From assembly GCF_002954325.1 (NCBI RefSeq), contig NZ_MQVX01000001.1, positions 2,524,768 to 2,588,767 on the forward strand: a DNA stretch of 64,000 bases, read 5' to 3'. Of this stretch, positions 44,668 through 53,562 are shown in pieces. A program made the translations under genes and the position numbers. Positions within the stretch are counted from its first letter, which is position 1, and each line of letters begins with the position of its first letter. This stretch comes from Aureicoccus marinus (GTDB lineage: Bacteria > Bacteroidota > Bacteroidia > Flavobacteriales > Flavobacteriaceae). The notes below the pieces were generated by a model, which saw only the letters and a list, made by a program, of their open reading frames with translations, searched no databases and was not told where the DNA came from.

Positions 44668-46317
44668 TTACACCTGTGTTTTTACATCGACCGAAGCCAA
44701 TATTCGATCGACAATTTTCTGGGCATAGGGATCATCATCCAGCCAGGTCAAATAAATCTGTTGTTGGAAGCCTTTTCCACCAAAACTCAGAAGGACGTAT
44801 TTCCCTCTCTTTCGCGCTTCTTTACCAGCGACCTTGAAGTCCCCGCTTCCATAGAGTTTGAGGCCGGTAACTCCAGCCCCGGTAATGAATTCTTCTTGCT
44901 TGGTAATGATGTTCTTCGCTCCGGCTTCTTCCAGACCTTTGAGTTGCTCTTCAAAAAGTTTGCTCAGGTCAACTTCCTTCTGCCCTTCCATTAGGATGGT
45001 TTTGGTTTCGATGCGGAAAAAACGCTCAGGCAGCTCGTACTCAAAGGACTCCGCACTTTTTACCGAGTCTTCTGCCGGCAGGGCAAGCAGTTGTTTTTCG
45101 CGCAAGAGCACTTCAGGAGTTTCGAGGCTTACCGGAGGAAAGCCATAGGTACTACTCACCCATTCACCTTCCAATAAACTCTTCGTTTCGTGACCGCTAA
45201 CCGTATGCCACAGATTTAAAAAGCCTAAGCGAATTCCAAAGGCTACCACTAGGATGGTCAAAACAGCCGCTGCTCCAATGACCAGGCGTTTTTCTTCTGT
45301 TCTGCGCTTGAGTCTCTGTTGTTCGCGAATGTATTCTTCTGTATCGATCAGACTTTCTTCATCAGGTTCCGGCAGGGCTTCCTGCGTTTTTTCGACCATT
45401 AATTGAACGATACGCGTGTCTTCACTCGCCTTTTGGTGTTCGGGCGTATGGCGGGCGAACTTCACCAAGTCAGCCGTCCTCAGCACCTCTTTAAAAGCTT
45501 CTAAAGTGTCCTCTTCCAAAGGCAATTCCCCAGCATCTTTTCGCATCTCGAGCAGGGTGATCAACTCGTCCGAAGTACTTTCCAAGGCGTCAATGCCGGC
45601 CTCTTCCTCCAGGTAATTTCGAACGATATCCGTCAATTCGGAATAGTAGGCTTTGTGCTGTCCTTCGATGAGGTAGCGGGATTTTTCAAGTTCTTGTAAT
45701 TGGGCAAGGGCCTGATCAAAAGGAGGCAGAGCTTTGGGACCCCCAAAAAGTGGGGAGCCGTCTCCTCGTTTACCGAGGTACCAATAATACAGGAACCCGC
45801 CACCAATAAGGCTCAAAAAGAGCAGCCACAGCCAAAGTTGCGAGTAGCTGGGGTTTACCTTGACCAGGGGTTTGATATCGTAAAGACCCTGTTTAGTGGT
45901 ATCGACCACAACAGTGCCCACTCGTACAGCAAAACTATCAGTGAAAAAGGCCTGTTCATTAACGGCGATCTGTTGAGCCGGAATGAGGTAAGCTCCGCTG
46001 TCAAATTGAGTCAGCAGGTAGGTTTTTTGCAGGCGCATCATGCGGTCTTCCCACACCGTATCGGTGGCGAGGGCTTCGACGGTTTCTAAAGGAGTAAAGG
46101 TTTGTCCTTCTGGAAAGTGGACTAAGGAAGTACTATCGGTTAGCACTTCAATGGCATAGCGAATTTGTTCCCCAATTCGAATCTGATTCGTGTCAATTTC
46201 GACCGCTATTTTGGGCTGTTGAGCCCAGATCATAGCAGGCAAAAGCAAGCTCAGCAGTACTGGAAGTACCGCTTTCAGCCGAGACTGAATTGAATATGTA
46301 GGCATACTTTTGTTCAT
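44668..46317 (-). CDS. Bat-operon membrane protein with BatD-like beta domain, unnamed
   Basis: A 549-aa protein: signal peptide (VLPVLLSLLLPAMIWAQ), a BatD-like beta domain (about 35-150: IAVEIDTNQIRIGEQIRYAI), a membrane helix (LWLWLLFLSLIGGGFLYYWY), a cytoplasmic helical region (AQLQELEKSRYLIEGQHKAY), a second helix (VIGAAAVLTILVVAFGI) and a C-terminal part that recalls a lipoprotein-like fold (SLLEGEWVSSTYGFPPVSLE). It has no name that I know. Located between DUF58 and batA, its ATG overlaps the DUF58 stop (ATGA), so it is surely part of the same system. Confidence 0.75.
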   Translation of the reverse strand: MNKSMPTYSIQSRLKAVLPVLLSLLLPAMIWAQQPKIAVEIDTNQIRIGEQIRYAIEVLTDSTSLVHFPEGQTFTPLETVEALATDTVWEDRMMRLQKTYLLTQFDSGAYLIPAQQIAVNEQAFFTDSFAVRVGTVVVDTTKQGLYDIKPLVKVNPSYSQLWLWLLFLSLIGGGFLYYWYLGKRGDGSPLFGGPKALPPFDQALAQLQELEKSRYLIEGQHKAYYSELTDIVRNYLEEEAGIDALESTSDELITLLEMRKDAGELPLEEDTLEAFKEVLRTADLVKFARHTPEHQKASEDTRIVQLMVEKTQEALPEPDEESLIDTEEYIREQQRLKRRTEEKRLVIGAAAVLTILVVAFGIRLGFLNLWHTVSGHETKSLLEGEWVSSTYGFPPVSLETPEVLLREKQLLALPAEDSVKSAESFEYELPERFFRIETKTILMEGQKEVDLSKLFEEQLKGLEEAGAKNIITKQEEFITGAGVTGLKLYGSGDFKVAGKEARKRGKYVLLSFGGKGFQQQIYLTWLDDDPYAQKIVDRILASVDVKTQV

Positions 46318-47183
46318 CGTCTTTTAAAGTAGCCGAGTAGCTTTTTTACATAGCTGTGGTCGGTTCGGCAATCAATCGTGCCACAACCGGCCTTGGTGAA
46401 AGAATCGACAAAATAAGCCGCTCGTTCCTTATAATAGGCGCCGTAAGCCAAGCGAAGGTTGCGTGATTGGGTATTGACCCAGCTGATCCCTCCTGTTTCA
46501 GCATCTTCCACCTGAATCATTCCCAGGGAGGGAAGTTGCTCTTCCTTGGCATCGTAGACCCTTATCCCGGTGATGTCGTGTTTTTTTCCAATAATGCGAA
46601 GAGTATCGCTGTACTCCTCATCCATAAAATCAGACAGAACGAACACAATGGCCTTCTTTTTCATCACATTGGTCAAGAACTTCAGAGCAGTGGACAAGGA
46701 GGTTTTGGCTGTTTTCGGTTCAAACTCGAGGAGTTCTCGAATGATCCGAAGAACATGGCTTTTTCCCTTTTTTGGTGGAATAAAGAGTTCTACTTCTTCA
46801 GCAAAGAGAATCAGTCCTGTTTTATCGTTGTTCTGCATGGCAGAGAAAGCCAGGGTCGCCGCGATTTCGGTGAGGATTTCTTTCTTAAACACGCCATCGG
46901 TACCAAAAAATTCGGATCCACTGACATCGACCATCAACATGAGGGTGAGTTCACGTTCTTCCTCGAATACTTTGACAAAAGGTTCGTTATAACGGGCGGT
47001 AACGTTCCAGTCAATGCTGCGGACGTCGTCTCCAAATTGATACTGCCGAACCTCACTAAAGGTCATACCCCTTCCTTTGAAGGCAGAGTGGTACTCCCCT
47101 CCAAAGATGTGATCAGACAAACGCCTTGTCTTGATCTCGATTTTCCGGACTTTCTTTAGTAGTTCTTTGGTATCCACAGGCAA
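46314..47183 (-). CDS. DUF58 domain protein (VWA-like) of the MoxR/Bat operon
   Basis: A 289-aa cytoplasmic protein with the DUF58 signature YQFGDDVRSIDWNVTARY and a VWA-like core starting LMVDVSGSEFFG. Such proteins almost always sit next to MoxR ATPases and are thought to be partners or substrates in assembly. Follows moxR by 19 bp. Confidence 0.92.
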   Translation of the reverse strand: MPVDTKELLKKVRKIEIKTRRLSDHIFGGEYHSAFKGRGMTFSEVRQYQFGDDVRSIDWNVTARYNEPFVKVFEEERELTLMLMVDVSGSEFFGTDGVFKKEILTEIAATLAFSAMQNNDKTGLILFAEEVELFIPPKKGKSHVLRIIRELLEFEPKTAKTSLSTALKFLTNVMKKKAIVFVLSDFMDEEYSDTLRIIGKKHDITGIRVYDAKEEQLPSLGMIQVEDAETGGISWVNTQSRNLRLAYGAYYKERAAYFVDSFTKAGCGTIDCRTDHSYVKKLLGYFKRR

Positions 47184-47202
47184 TGTGGTTTTGGGTCAGG
47201 CT

Positions 47203-48204
47203 CTAAGGAACCTCTACACGGTTCACAATGCGGCCCACAATTTCTTCGGAAGTGACGTTCTCGGCTTCGGCTTCGTAGGTCACCCCAATACGGTGGCGAA
47301 GTACATCGTGTACAACCGCTCGAACATCCTCAGGAACAACGTAGCCTCTTCTTTTGATAAAGGCGTAGCACTGAGACGCGATGGCCAGGTTGATACTTCC
47401 CCGAGGGGATGCCCCAAAACTGATCAGCGGCTTGATGTTGTCCAAGCCATACTTCTCTGGGTAACGCGTGGCGAAAATGAGGTCCAAAATATACTTTTCG
47501 ATTTTTTCGTCCATATAGACTTCCCTAACCACTTCCTGAGCTCTCAAAATCTGAGCTGTTTCAACCACCGGGTTGATTTCTGACCCACCTCCTTTGAGAT
47601 TTTGACGGATAATCAACTGTTCGTCGTTGAGGTTAGGGTAATCGATGACGGTCTTGAGCATGAAACGGTCCACCTGCGCCTCAGGCAAGGGATAGGTTCC
47701 TTCTTGCTCTACCGGGTTCTGAGTGGCCATGACCAAAAATGGTGCTTGCAGTTTGAAGGTTTCGTCCCCAATGGTGACTTGCTTTTCCTGCATGGCCTCG
47801 AGTAAGGCGGACTGCACCTTTGCTGGAGCTCGGTTAATCTCATCCGCCAGAACGAAGTTGGCGAAGATGGGTCCCTTTTTGATCGAAAAGTCGTTCTCTT
47901 TGATGTTGTAAATCATCGTTCCAACCACATCGGCTGGAAGTAAATCGGGGGTGAACTGTATCCGGCTAAAGCTGCCTTTAACCGCTTTGGACAAGCTGTT
48001 AATGGCTAGTGTTTTTGCCAGTCCTGGCACCCCTTCTAACAGGATGTGTCCTCTACCTAAAAGGCCGATGAGCAAACGCTCTATCATGTGTTTTTGACCG
48101 ACAATGGTCTTGTTCATTTCCTGAACCAGGAGGTCTATAAATGCGCTTTCCTGATTAATCTTCTCATTTACTGCAGCTATATCTACAGGAGTTTTTTCTT
48201 CCAT
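47203..48204 (-). CDS. MoxR family AAA+ ATPase
   Basis: AAA+ chaperone-like ATPase of the MoxR group, first gene of the Bat operon. I choose the ATG at 48204 (MEEKTPVDIAAVNEKIN), giving 333 aa. Seen: Walker A GVPGLAKTLAIN, Walker B VLADEINRAPAKVQ, the sensor/arginine region ATQNPVEQEGTYPLPEAQVD. These ATPases ready VWA proteins for metal or partner binding. An inverted repeat lies in its leader. Confidence 0.93.
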   Translation of the reverse strand: MEEKTPVDIAAVNEKINQESAFIDLLVQEMNKTIVGQKHMIERLLIGLLGRGHILLEGVPGLAKTLAINSLSKAVKGSFSRIQFTPDLLPADVVGTMIYNIKENDFSIKKGPIFANFVLADEINRAPAKVQSALLEAMQEKQVTIGDETFKLQAPFLVMATQNPVEQEGTYPLPEAQVDRFMLKTVIDYPNLNDEQLIIRQNLKGGGSEINPVVETAQILRAQEVVREVYMDEKIEKYILDLIFATRYPEKYGLDNIKPLISFGASPRGSINLAIASQCYAFIKRRGYVVPEDVRAVVHDVLRHRIGVTYEAEAENVTSEEIVGRIVNRVEVP

Positions 48205-48216
48205 AGGCCCGTAATT

Positions 48217-48238
48217 CAGACCGCTTTTTTGTGGTCTG
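48217..48238 (-). promoter_or_regulatory. Inverted repeat in the moxR-Bat leader
   Basis: Perfect repeat CAGACC / GGTCTG separated by 10 nt, 12 bp before the moxR ATG. A TACATTTTG box (close to the -7 consensus) lies about 20 bp further upstream on the same strand, so the repeat would be in the 5' untranslated RNA or just downstream of the transcript start. Could be an operator or an RNA hairpin. Confidence 0.45.
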
Positions 48239-48359
48239 TACATCGCCTCGCAAAATGTAGATTTATTTAAAAATGATCTGTTAATTAAAGGTTAAAAGAA
48301 CCTTCAAACCCCTTGATTTAGCAAGACTTTAAGTGTTTATTTTAATACTTTCACACTTC

Positions 48360-49247
48360 GTGAAAAACAAGCAAAACTACAGCCGGTTAATTGCGGGAAC
48401 GATGACTTGGGGAAGTTGGGGTGCTCAACTTTCGGAAGCCGAAGCCGCACAGATGATTCAAGATTGCCTCAGCATGGGGATCTCAACTTTCGATCATGCC
48501 GATATCTATGGGGATTACGAGAATGAGGCGCTTTTTGGTAAAGCCTTTGTTCAAAGTGGTGTCTCCAGAGAAGAGGTTCAACTGATCAGCAAATGCGGGA
48601 TTCAAATGACGCGAGGCAGAGAGAACAAGGTAAAACACTACCAGTACGATACCGCCTACATCATCGATTCCGCGGAACGGAGTTTACGGATGTTGCAGAC
48701 GGATTATCTCGATTTGTTCCTACTGCACCGACCCAGCCCTCTTCTCAGAGCTGAGGAGGTTTTTATGGCGGTGGAACAGTTAAAATCATCGGGGAAGATC
48801 AAGCAATTTGGAGTTTCTAATTTTACACCTTCTCAGATCGCCCTGTTGGAGACCAATGGCCCGGTAGAAGGGAATCAAGTAGAGTGTTCTCTCTTGCAGA
48901 GTTCAGCCATGCTTGACGGTACGTTTGACGACTGTATAAGCGGAAACAGAATGGCCATGGCCTGGAGCCCGCTCGGCGGCTATTTTGGAGGTGATGACCG
49001 TCCAGAAAGCAAAGAGCGCAAAGCCAGAATGGAGCCCCTGATCGCAGAACTGAGCCAGAAGTACGACTGCGGGGTATCGGCCCTGTTATTGGCCTGGCTT
49101 TATAAGCACCCAGCAGGAATCCACCCTGTAGTGGGCAGTACCAAAAAAGGTCGTTTGGCCGAAATGCTCAAGGCTTCCGAAATCGAGATGGAACTTCAGG
49201 ATTGGTTCTTGCTCTGGGAGGCTGCACGCGGACACCGGGTTCCTTAG
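48360..49247 (+). CDS. Aldo/keto reductase
   Basis: A 295-aa NADPH-dependent reductase of the YdhF-like group. Seen: RLIAGTMTWGSWG, the catalytic Asp-Tyr segment FDHADIYGDYENEALFGK, the Lys in LISKCGIQM, the His in DYLDLFLLHRPSPL, and the cofactor loop PVVGSTKKGRLAEML. I choose the GTG at 48360 (KNKQNYSRLIAG); the ATG at 48333 lies inside a likely promoter (TACTTTC at about 48346). Substrate unknown. Confidence 0.9.
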   Translation: MKNKQNYSRLIAGTMTWGSWGAQLSEAEAAQMIQDCLSMGISTFDHADIYGDYENEALFGKAFVQSGVSREEVQLISKCGIQMTRGRENKVKHYQYDTAYIIDSAERSLRMLQTDYLDLFLLHRPSPLLRAEEVFMAVEQLKSSGKIKQFGVSNFTPSQIALLETNGPVEGNQVECSLLQSSAMLDGTFDDCISGNRMAMAWSPLGGYFGGDDRPESKERKARMEPLIAELSQKYDCGVSALLLAWLYKHPAGIHPVVGSTKKGRLAEMLKASEIEMELQDWFLLWEAARGHRVP

Positions 49248-49268
49248 GGAATCCCCAAAAGCAGAAAG

Positions 49269-50018
49269 ATGAAGAATGTATTGATTACAGGCGCCAGTAG
49301 TGGTATAGGTCAAGCCTCTGCCCGTTTACTGGCCAAAAATGGCTACCGTTTGGTCCTCTGCGGACGAAGAGCGGAGCGTTTGGATGAGCTGAAAGCAGAA
49401 CTCAGCGCGTTTACCGAAGTGCACACCCTGCTGTTTGATGTTCGGGATCGTGAAGCGGTAAAAAATGCTATTGAGAGTATACCTACACCCTTTAGACCAT
49501 TTGATGCTTTGATCAACAACGCGGGGAACGCTCACGGGCTGGACTTCATTCAGGAAGGAAACTGGGACGATTGGGATGCGATGCTCGACATCAACGTGAA
49601 GGGGCTGCTTTATGTGACCAAGTGCATCTTGCCCGACATGGTCGATCGAGAAAAAGGCCACATCATCAACATCGGTTCGACTGCCGGAAAGGAAGTCTAT
49701 CCCAAAGGAAATGTCTACTGTGCCAGTAAACACGCTGTTGACGCACTGAACCAAGCGATGCGCATTGATTTGAACCAACACGGGATACGGGTTGGGGCTG
49801 TGCATCCAGGTCTGGTCGAAACAGAATTCAGCGATGTTCGCTTTAAAGGCGATCGGGAAAGAGCCAAAACGGTTTACCAGGGATACAGTCCATTACAGGC
49901 AGAAGACATCGCCCGTATCGTTTTCTTTGTTTTGGAGCAACCCGCTCATGTAAACATTGCCGATTTAGTGGTTTTACCCACGGATCAGGCCAGCAGTACA
50001 CAAATCCGAAAGCGATGA
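49269..50018 (+). CDS. SDR family NADP-dependent oxidoreductase (YdfG-like)
   Basis: A 249-aa classical SDR. Seen: ITGASSGIGQASARLL, LCGRRAERLDELKAEL (basic residues that favour NADP), NNAGNAHG, the catalytic Ser in NIGSTAGKEVYP, and YCASKHAVDALN. Similar to YdfG/L-allo-threonine dehydrogenases acting on 3-hydroxy acids. Starts 21 bp after the aldo/keto reductase and overlaps the next gene by 4 bp (ATGA). Confidence 0.92.
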   Translation: MKNVLITGASSGIGQASARLLAKNGYRLVLCGRRAERLDELKAELSAFTEVHTLLFDVRDREAVKNAIESIPTPFRPFDALINNAGNAHGLDFIQEGNWDDWDAMLDINVKGLLYVTKCILPDMVDREKGHIINIGSTAGKEVYPKGNVYCASKHAVDALNQAMRIDLNQHGIRVGAVHPGLVETEFSDVRFKGDRERAKTVYQGYSPLQAEDIARIVFFVLEQPAHVNIADLVVLPTDQASSTQIRKR

Positions 50019-51150
50019 TTAACAAGCGGCTTTTGGTGAAAAACTTATTAGCCCACAACGATGAGAACAGCTTTTACGACAAAAAACGCTTTATCGCTAT
50101 AGGCGAAAAAGAAGGAAAGGCTAAGTTTCTCAAGCATGTTTGCGCTCTGGCAAACAGCAACCCCGTAAATAACTCCTATATCGTCGTCGGTGTTGAAGAT
50201 GAAGACAACCGCATTATTGGGGTGGACTTCTTTGATGACAGCCGAATTCAAAACCTGGTCAACGCCTATTTAGACAATCCGCCTTTGGTCTCCTACGAGA
50301 ACATTGCTTTTCCGCATTTACCCGAAGGTAAAGTGGTCGGGTTGGTTACCATTCGATCCAACGGGAAAGTCTGTGCCCTTCGAAAGAACATTTGGAAGTA
50401 CTACGGAGGAGCTGTTTTTTTAGAGAAGGCAGCATCAGTCTGCCCAAGGCTTTTGATATTGAGTTGAAGGACATCAACTCCACGGCGGTAGCAACCATTG
50501 AACAACACGCTCGCAACAATATTGAGCTCACTCTGGACGGAGTAATCGATTTCATCAACAACCGCCATTCAGATCTCAAAAGTCATTACAAGGTTTTCAA
50601 AGAGCAATTTGTGGTGTGTTGGGCTGGTCATGTCAAAAAAGTAGATGGAGAAGAATACTATTCCCGGGTCGATATTGAGCTGATCAACGAGCAGGTACGA
50701 CTGTTTTATTCAGCCCTGGATGAACTCACTATTCGCTTTACAGAAGATTCCTTTGAAACCCTGGAATACGTTCAGTTGGGTTTAGGAAAGGAACAGAAGT
50801 ACTACCCCTTGGAGAAATTGAAAATCTCCTTCAAAGAGAATGGGCACTACACCATCAAGAGCAAATTGGTTTTTGATCCCCCTCAGTTTGATCGCAAAAC
50901 CCTGCACCACATTCTCAACACCAACCAGGCACTTTTGAAGAAAATCAAGGGCGGAAAAATCCTCAATCAGATCGAGTACCAAGACTTTGTGCACTTACCA
51001 GACACCAGTCTGATCTGTTACCTGAATGGATTTGAGGAAGCTCGAGAAATAATGGACGAATCCGGGGATTTGATTAAAAATACTGACCGTTCTGTTTATC
51101 AGTCCCTGAAGGAAGCCTTGAGAATTATTCGAAAAGTACGCTACAGTTAA
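50015..51150 (+). pseudogene. AlbA_2 (Schlafen-type) DNA/RNA-binding domain protein, frameshifted
   Basis: The first frame (50015-50467) carries the AlbA_2 domain: HNDENSFYDKKRFIA, FLKHVCALANSNPVNNSYIV, VGVEDEDNRIIGVDFFDDSR. After NIWKYYGGAVF it goes off-frame and stops. The second frame resumes FFREGSISLPKAFDIELKDI and runs to 51150. The break falls in a run of seven T (50415-50421); eight T would restore a protein of about 378 aa, the length I recall for flavobacterial relatives. Function in the family is not settled; AlbA_2 proteins bind nucleic acid and some act in defence or regulation. Confidence 0.82.
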
Positions 51151-51155
51151 GTTAA

Positions 51156-52115
51156 TTAGCAGTTTAGATCAAGAAGTTCTGGACCAGGAAGGGAGTTGAT
51201 TGCACCAAATTGGGTAGTTGTTAAGGCTCCTGCTTTGTTGGCTTTCTTCACCATTTTAAGGAACTCTGGTCGGTCCTCAAAAATGATATCTGTAGAAGGT
51301 AAACGCGAGATTTGATAGAGCAAACAACCGATAAAGGCATCTCCGGCCCCTGTGGTATCGACCGGATCGACTTTGATGCTGCGCACCACCTTTTTCTTTT
51401 CTCCTTTGCTCACCAGAGTCCCTTCTTTTCCGAGGGTAACCGTTAAAATTTTAGCCCCTGCCTCGTGGAGAATATCACAGGCCTTTTCTACGGGATCCCT
51501 TGAACTTAATCCAGCCAACAAAAGTGCTTCCTCTTGAGAAAATTTACAGAGGTGGGATTTGGAAACATAAGAGAGGCACTTTTTGATAAAGACCTCTTCG
51601 TTCCCTTTCCACAAATCCGATCGAAAATTAGGGTCAAAACTGATAAAGGCCTCCTTGGTTAAAGCGTCAAAGAAATAATGGTTGTAGGTCTCCTCCAGAG
51701 GGCCTCCCAAAAGGGCGGTTGCGGCCCCGAGATGGACCAGGTTACCCGAAAAGTCTTTCTGGATTTCTTTGTCGTACTTCAATTCGCGGTCAGCTCCACG
51801 ACTAAAAACAAAATCCCGTTCTCCATCTTGGGCAATAGAAACAAAGGCCAGGGTAGTGAATTTATTAGAACGCTGTGCCAGGGAGATGTCAACGCGTTCA
51901 TCCTGTAAAACCTTGAGCAAAAACGTACCCATGGGGTCTTTACCTACCGCACCAATAAAAGAGCTTTTGCCTCCTAATTTGGCGATGGCACAAGCGACAT
52001 TGGCAGGGGCTCCCCCAGCTTTTTTGGTGAATTCATTGGCTTTCGACAAGTCGCTTCCTTGATTTTCGGCGACAAAGTCGATCAGTAGTTCTCCAATGCA
52101 ATAGACTTTCCTCAT
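51156..52115 (-). CDS. PfkB family carbohydrate kinase (fructokinase-like)
   Basis: A 319-aa ribokinase-fold kinase. Seen: GGAPANVACAIAKLGGKSSF, GAVGKDPMGTFL, and DTTGAGDAFIGCLLYQI with the catalytic Asp. Most like bacterial fructokinases. ATG codons occur at 52124 and 52115; the second (MRKVYCIGELLIDFVAEN) fits the family. Divergent from the phosphatase gene. Confidence 0.92.
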   Translation of the reverse strand: MRKVYCIGELLIDFVAENQGSDLSKANEFTKKAGGAPANVACAIAKLGGKSSFIGAVGKDPMGTFLLKVLQDERVDISLAQRSNKFTTLAFVSIAQDGERDFVFSRGADRELKYDKEIQKDFSGNLVHLGAATALLGGPLEETYNHYFFDALTKEAFISFDPNFRSDLWKGNEEVFIKKCLSYVSKSHLCKFSQEEALLLAGLSSRDPVEKACDILHEAGAKILTVTLGKEGTLVSKGEKKKVVRSIKVDPVDTTGAGDAFIGCLLYQISRLPSTDIIFEDRPEFLKMVKKANKAGALTTTQFGAINSLPGPELLDLNC

Positions 52116-52225
52116 GGGTATCATCCAACGGTTGTTGTACTCGAATGTACAGCAAAAATGGGGCTATTTCCAAATTGTTTGGAATTGCCTATACTTGCTT
52201 CCTTACTACAAAACCACTGCGATAT

Positions 52226-52960
52226 ATGGGGAAGGGAAGAACGCTAGTGATCGGCGATATCCACTCTGGTTTAAAGGCATTAAAACAATTGCTCGAGAAG
52301 GCAAAAGCCAGTCCTGAAGACGAGATTATTTTCTTGGGAGATTATGTTGACGGGTGGAGTGAAGCGGCCGAGACCATCGACTTTTTAATGGAATTGGACC
52401 GTGGTCATAATTGTCGTTTTATACGGGGCAACCACGATGAACTCTGCAAGGCGTGGCTCTTAGAGCAAGGGCACAATCCGACCTGGCTTATGCACGGTGG
52501 AGAGATGACACGACAATCCTATGATAAAAGGAAACAGGAAGACTGGAAATTACATATTAGGTTTTTTGAGCGTCTGGAGAATTACTACCTGGATGCTAAA
52601 AATCGACTCTTTCTACACGCAGGCTTTACCAATCTTAAAGGAGTGGAGTTCGAATACTTTCCTGAGCTGTTCTACTGGGATCGTACCCTTTGGGAGCTAG
52701 CAAGAGCCTTACCACAAAACCTAAGCACGGAGGAGGTGGACTACCCCAAAAGACTGCGGAACTATTCCGAAATTTATATTGGACATACGCCTTTGAGTAA
52801 AACAGCACGGATCTTACCTCAACAAAGAGCCAATGTATGGAATATGGATACCGGGGCGGCCTTTAAAGGCAGTTTGAGCATGATGGATATCGATACGAAG
52901 GAAGTCTGGCAAAGCGACCCTGTTCAATCGTTTTATCCGAAAGAAAGAGGCCGTAACTAA
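52226..52960 (+). CDS. Metallophosphoesterase, PrpA-like Ser/Thr phosphatase
   Basis: A 244-aa phosphatase with the full calcineurin-like motif set: VIGDIHSGLKALKQLL, LGDYVDGWSE, RGNHDELCKAWLL, MHGGEMT, FLHAGF and IGHTPLSKT. The likely start is the ATG at 52226 (MGKGRTLVIGDIHSG); earlier in-frame ATGs give a poor leader. Could act on phosphoproteins or on diadenosine polyphosphates. Its stop shares CTAA with the convergent gene. Confidence 0.9.
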   Translation: MGKGRTLVIGDIHSGLKALKQLLEKAKASPEDEIIFLGDYVDGWSEAAETIDFLMELDRGHNCRFIRGNHDELCKAWLLEQGHNPTWLMHGGEMTRQSYDKRKQEDWKLHIRFFERLENYYLDAKNRLFLHAGFTNLKGVEFEYFPELFYWDRTLWELARALPQNLSTEEVDYPKRLRNYSEIYIGHTPLSKTARILPQQRANVWNMDTGAAFKGSLSMMDIDTKEVWQSDPVQSFYPKERGRN

Positions 52961-53562
52961 AGGCGGCCTGCCTTGTGCTCCTCTTGCCATTTTGCAAGTT
53001 CCTCCCATTTGTTTTCATGGGCCATTTTGGCTTGAATGGGCCAAGAAGTAGGATCGTGCATACGAAAACGATCTCCTCCTTTTTTGAGTACCTCCTGACA
53101 GTCCTCAATACTGGCTTGGGCCAACTGCTGCCACGAATGGAAGCCCGTTTCCTGAAACAGACTTTCTATTTTAGGCCCAATCCCTTCGATGATTTTAAGG
53201 TCGTTGAATTTCACCCTCTTTCCGTAGTCAATTTTGACCTGGTCGGCATCAAAACGCATATCGGGTAAACTGGGTTTTTCTGCTGCTTTTTCCTGTTTTT
53301 TCTGGGTTTTTTTGCTTTTTGGAGCTGCTTTTTCCTGTTTTTGGTCGTTTTCCTGCTTTCCCTCAAACTCCTTAATGCGGTTGAGGTAGTCCCCCGTTTC
53401 GGCTTTCAGGCGTTTGTTTTCTTGTTCCATTGCCAGCAGGCTATCGGTCAATGCGGGATCGGCAGAACTGCCATTGCTTTTTCCCCAGAAATAGCCAATA
53501 ACAGCACAAATGGTACCTATAAGAACAGGAATTAAGACACACCAAATATTTAATTCGCTCAT
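52957..53562 (-). CDS. Membrane-anchored helix-hairpin-helix protein
   Basis: A 201-aa protein: N-terminal membrane helix (WCVLIPVLIGTICAVIGYFW), a coiled-coil/charged linker (ENKRLKAETGDYLNRIKEFE then a Lys/Gln-rich part), and a C-terminal helix-hairpin-helix domain (FNDLKIIEGIGPKIESLFQE...WQQLAQASIEDCQEVL). The HhH resembles the LSU/poly-HhH family often labelled flap-endonuclease-1-like, but no nuclease residues are evident. It overlaps the OmpA-like gene by 4 bp (ATGA), so the two are made together, which suggests an envelope function. Confidence 0.75.
   Translation of the reverse strand: MSELNIWCVLIPVLIGTICAVIGYFWGKSNGSSADPALTDSLLAMEQENKRLKAETGDYLNRIKEFEGKQENDQKQEKAAPKSKKTQKKQEKAAEKPSLPDMRFDADQVKIDYGKRVKFNDLKIIEGIGPKIESLFQETGFHSWQQLAQASIEDCQEVLKKGGDRFRMHDPTSWPIQAKMAHENKWEELAKWQEEHKAGRL

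Noticed and set aside
46467-47159. 230-aa plus-strand frame opposite the DUF58 gene
   Set aside because: Lies wholly antisense to a well-supported gene and shows no recognisable domain.
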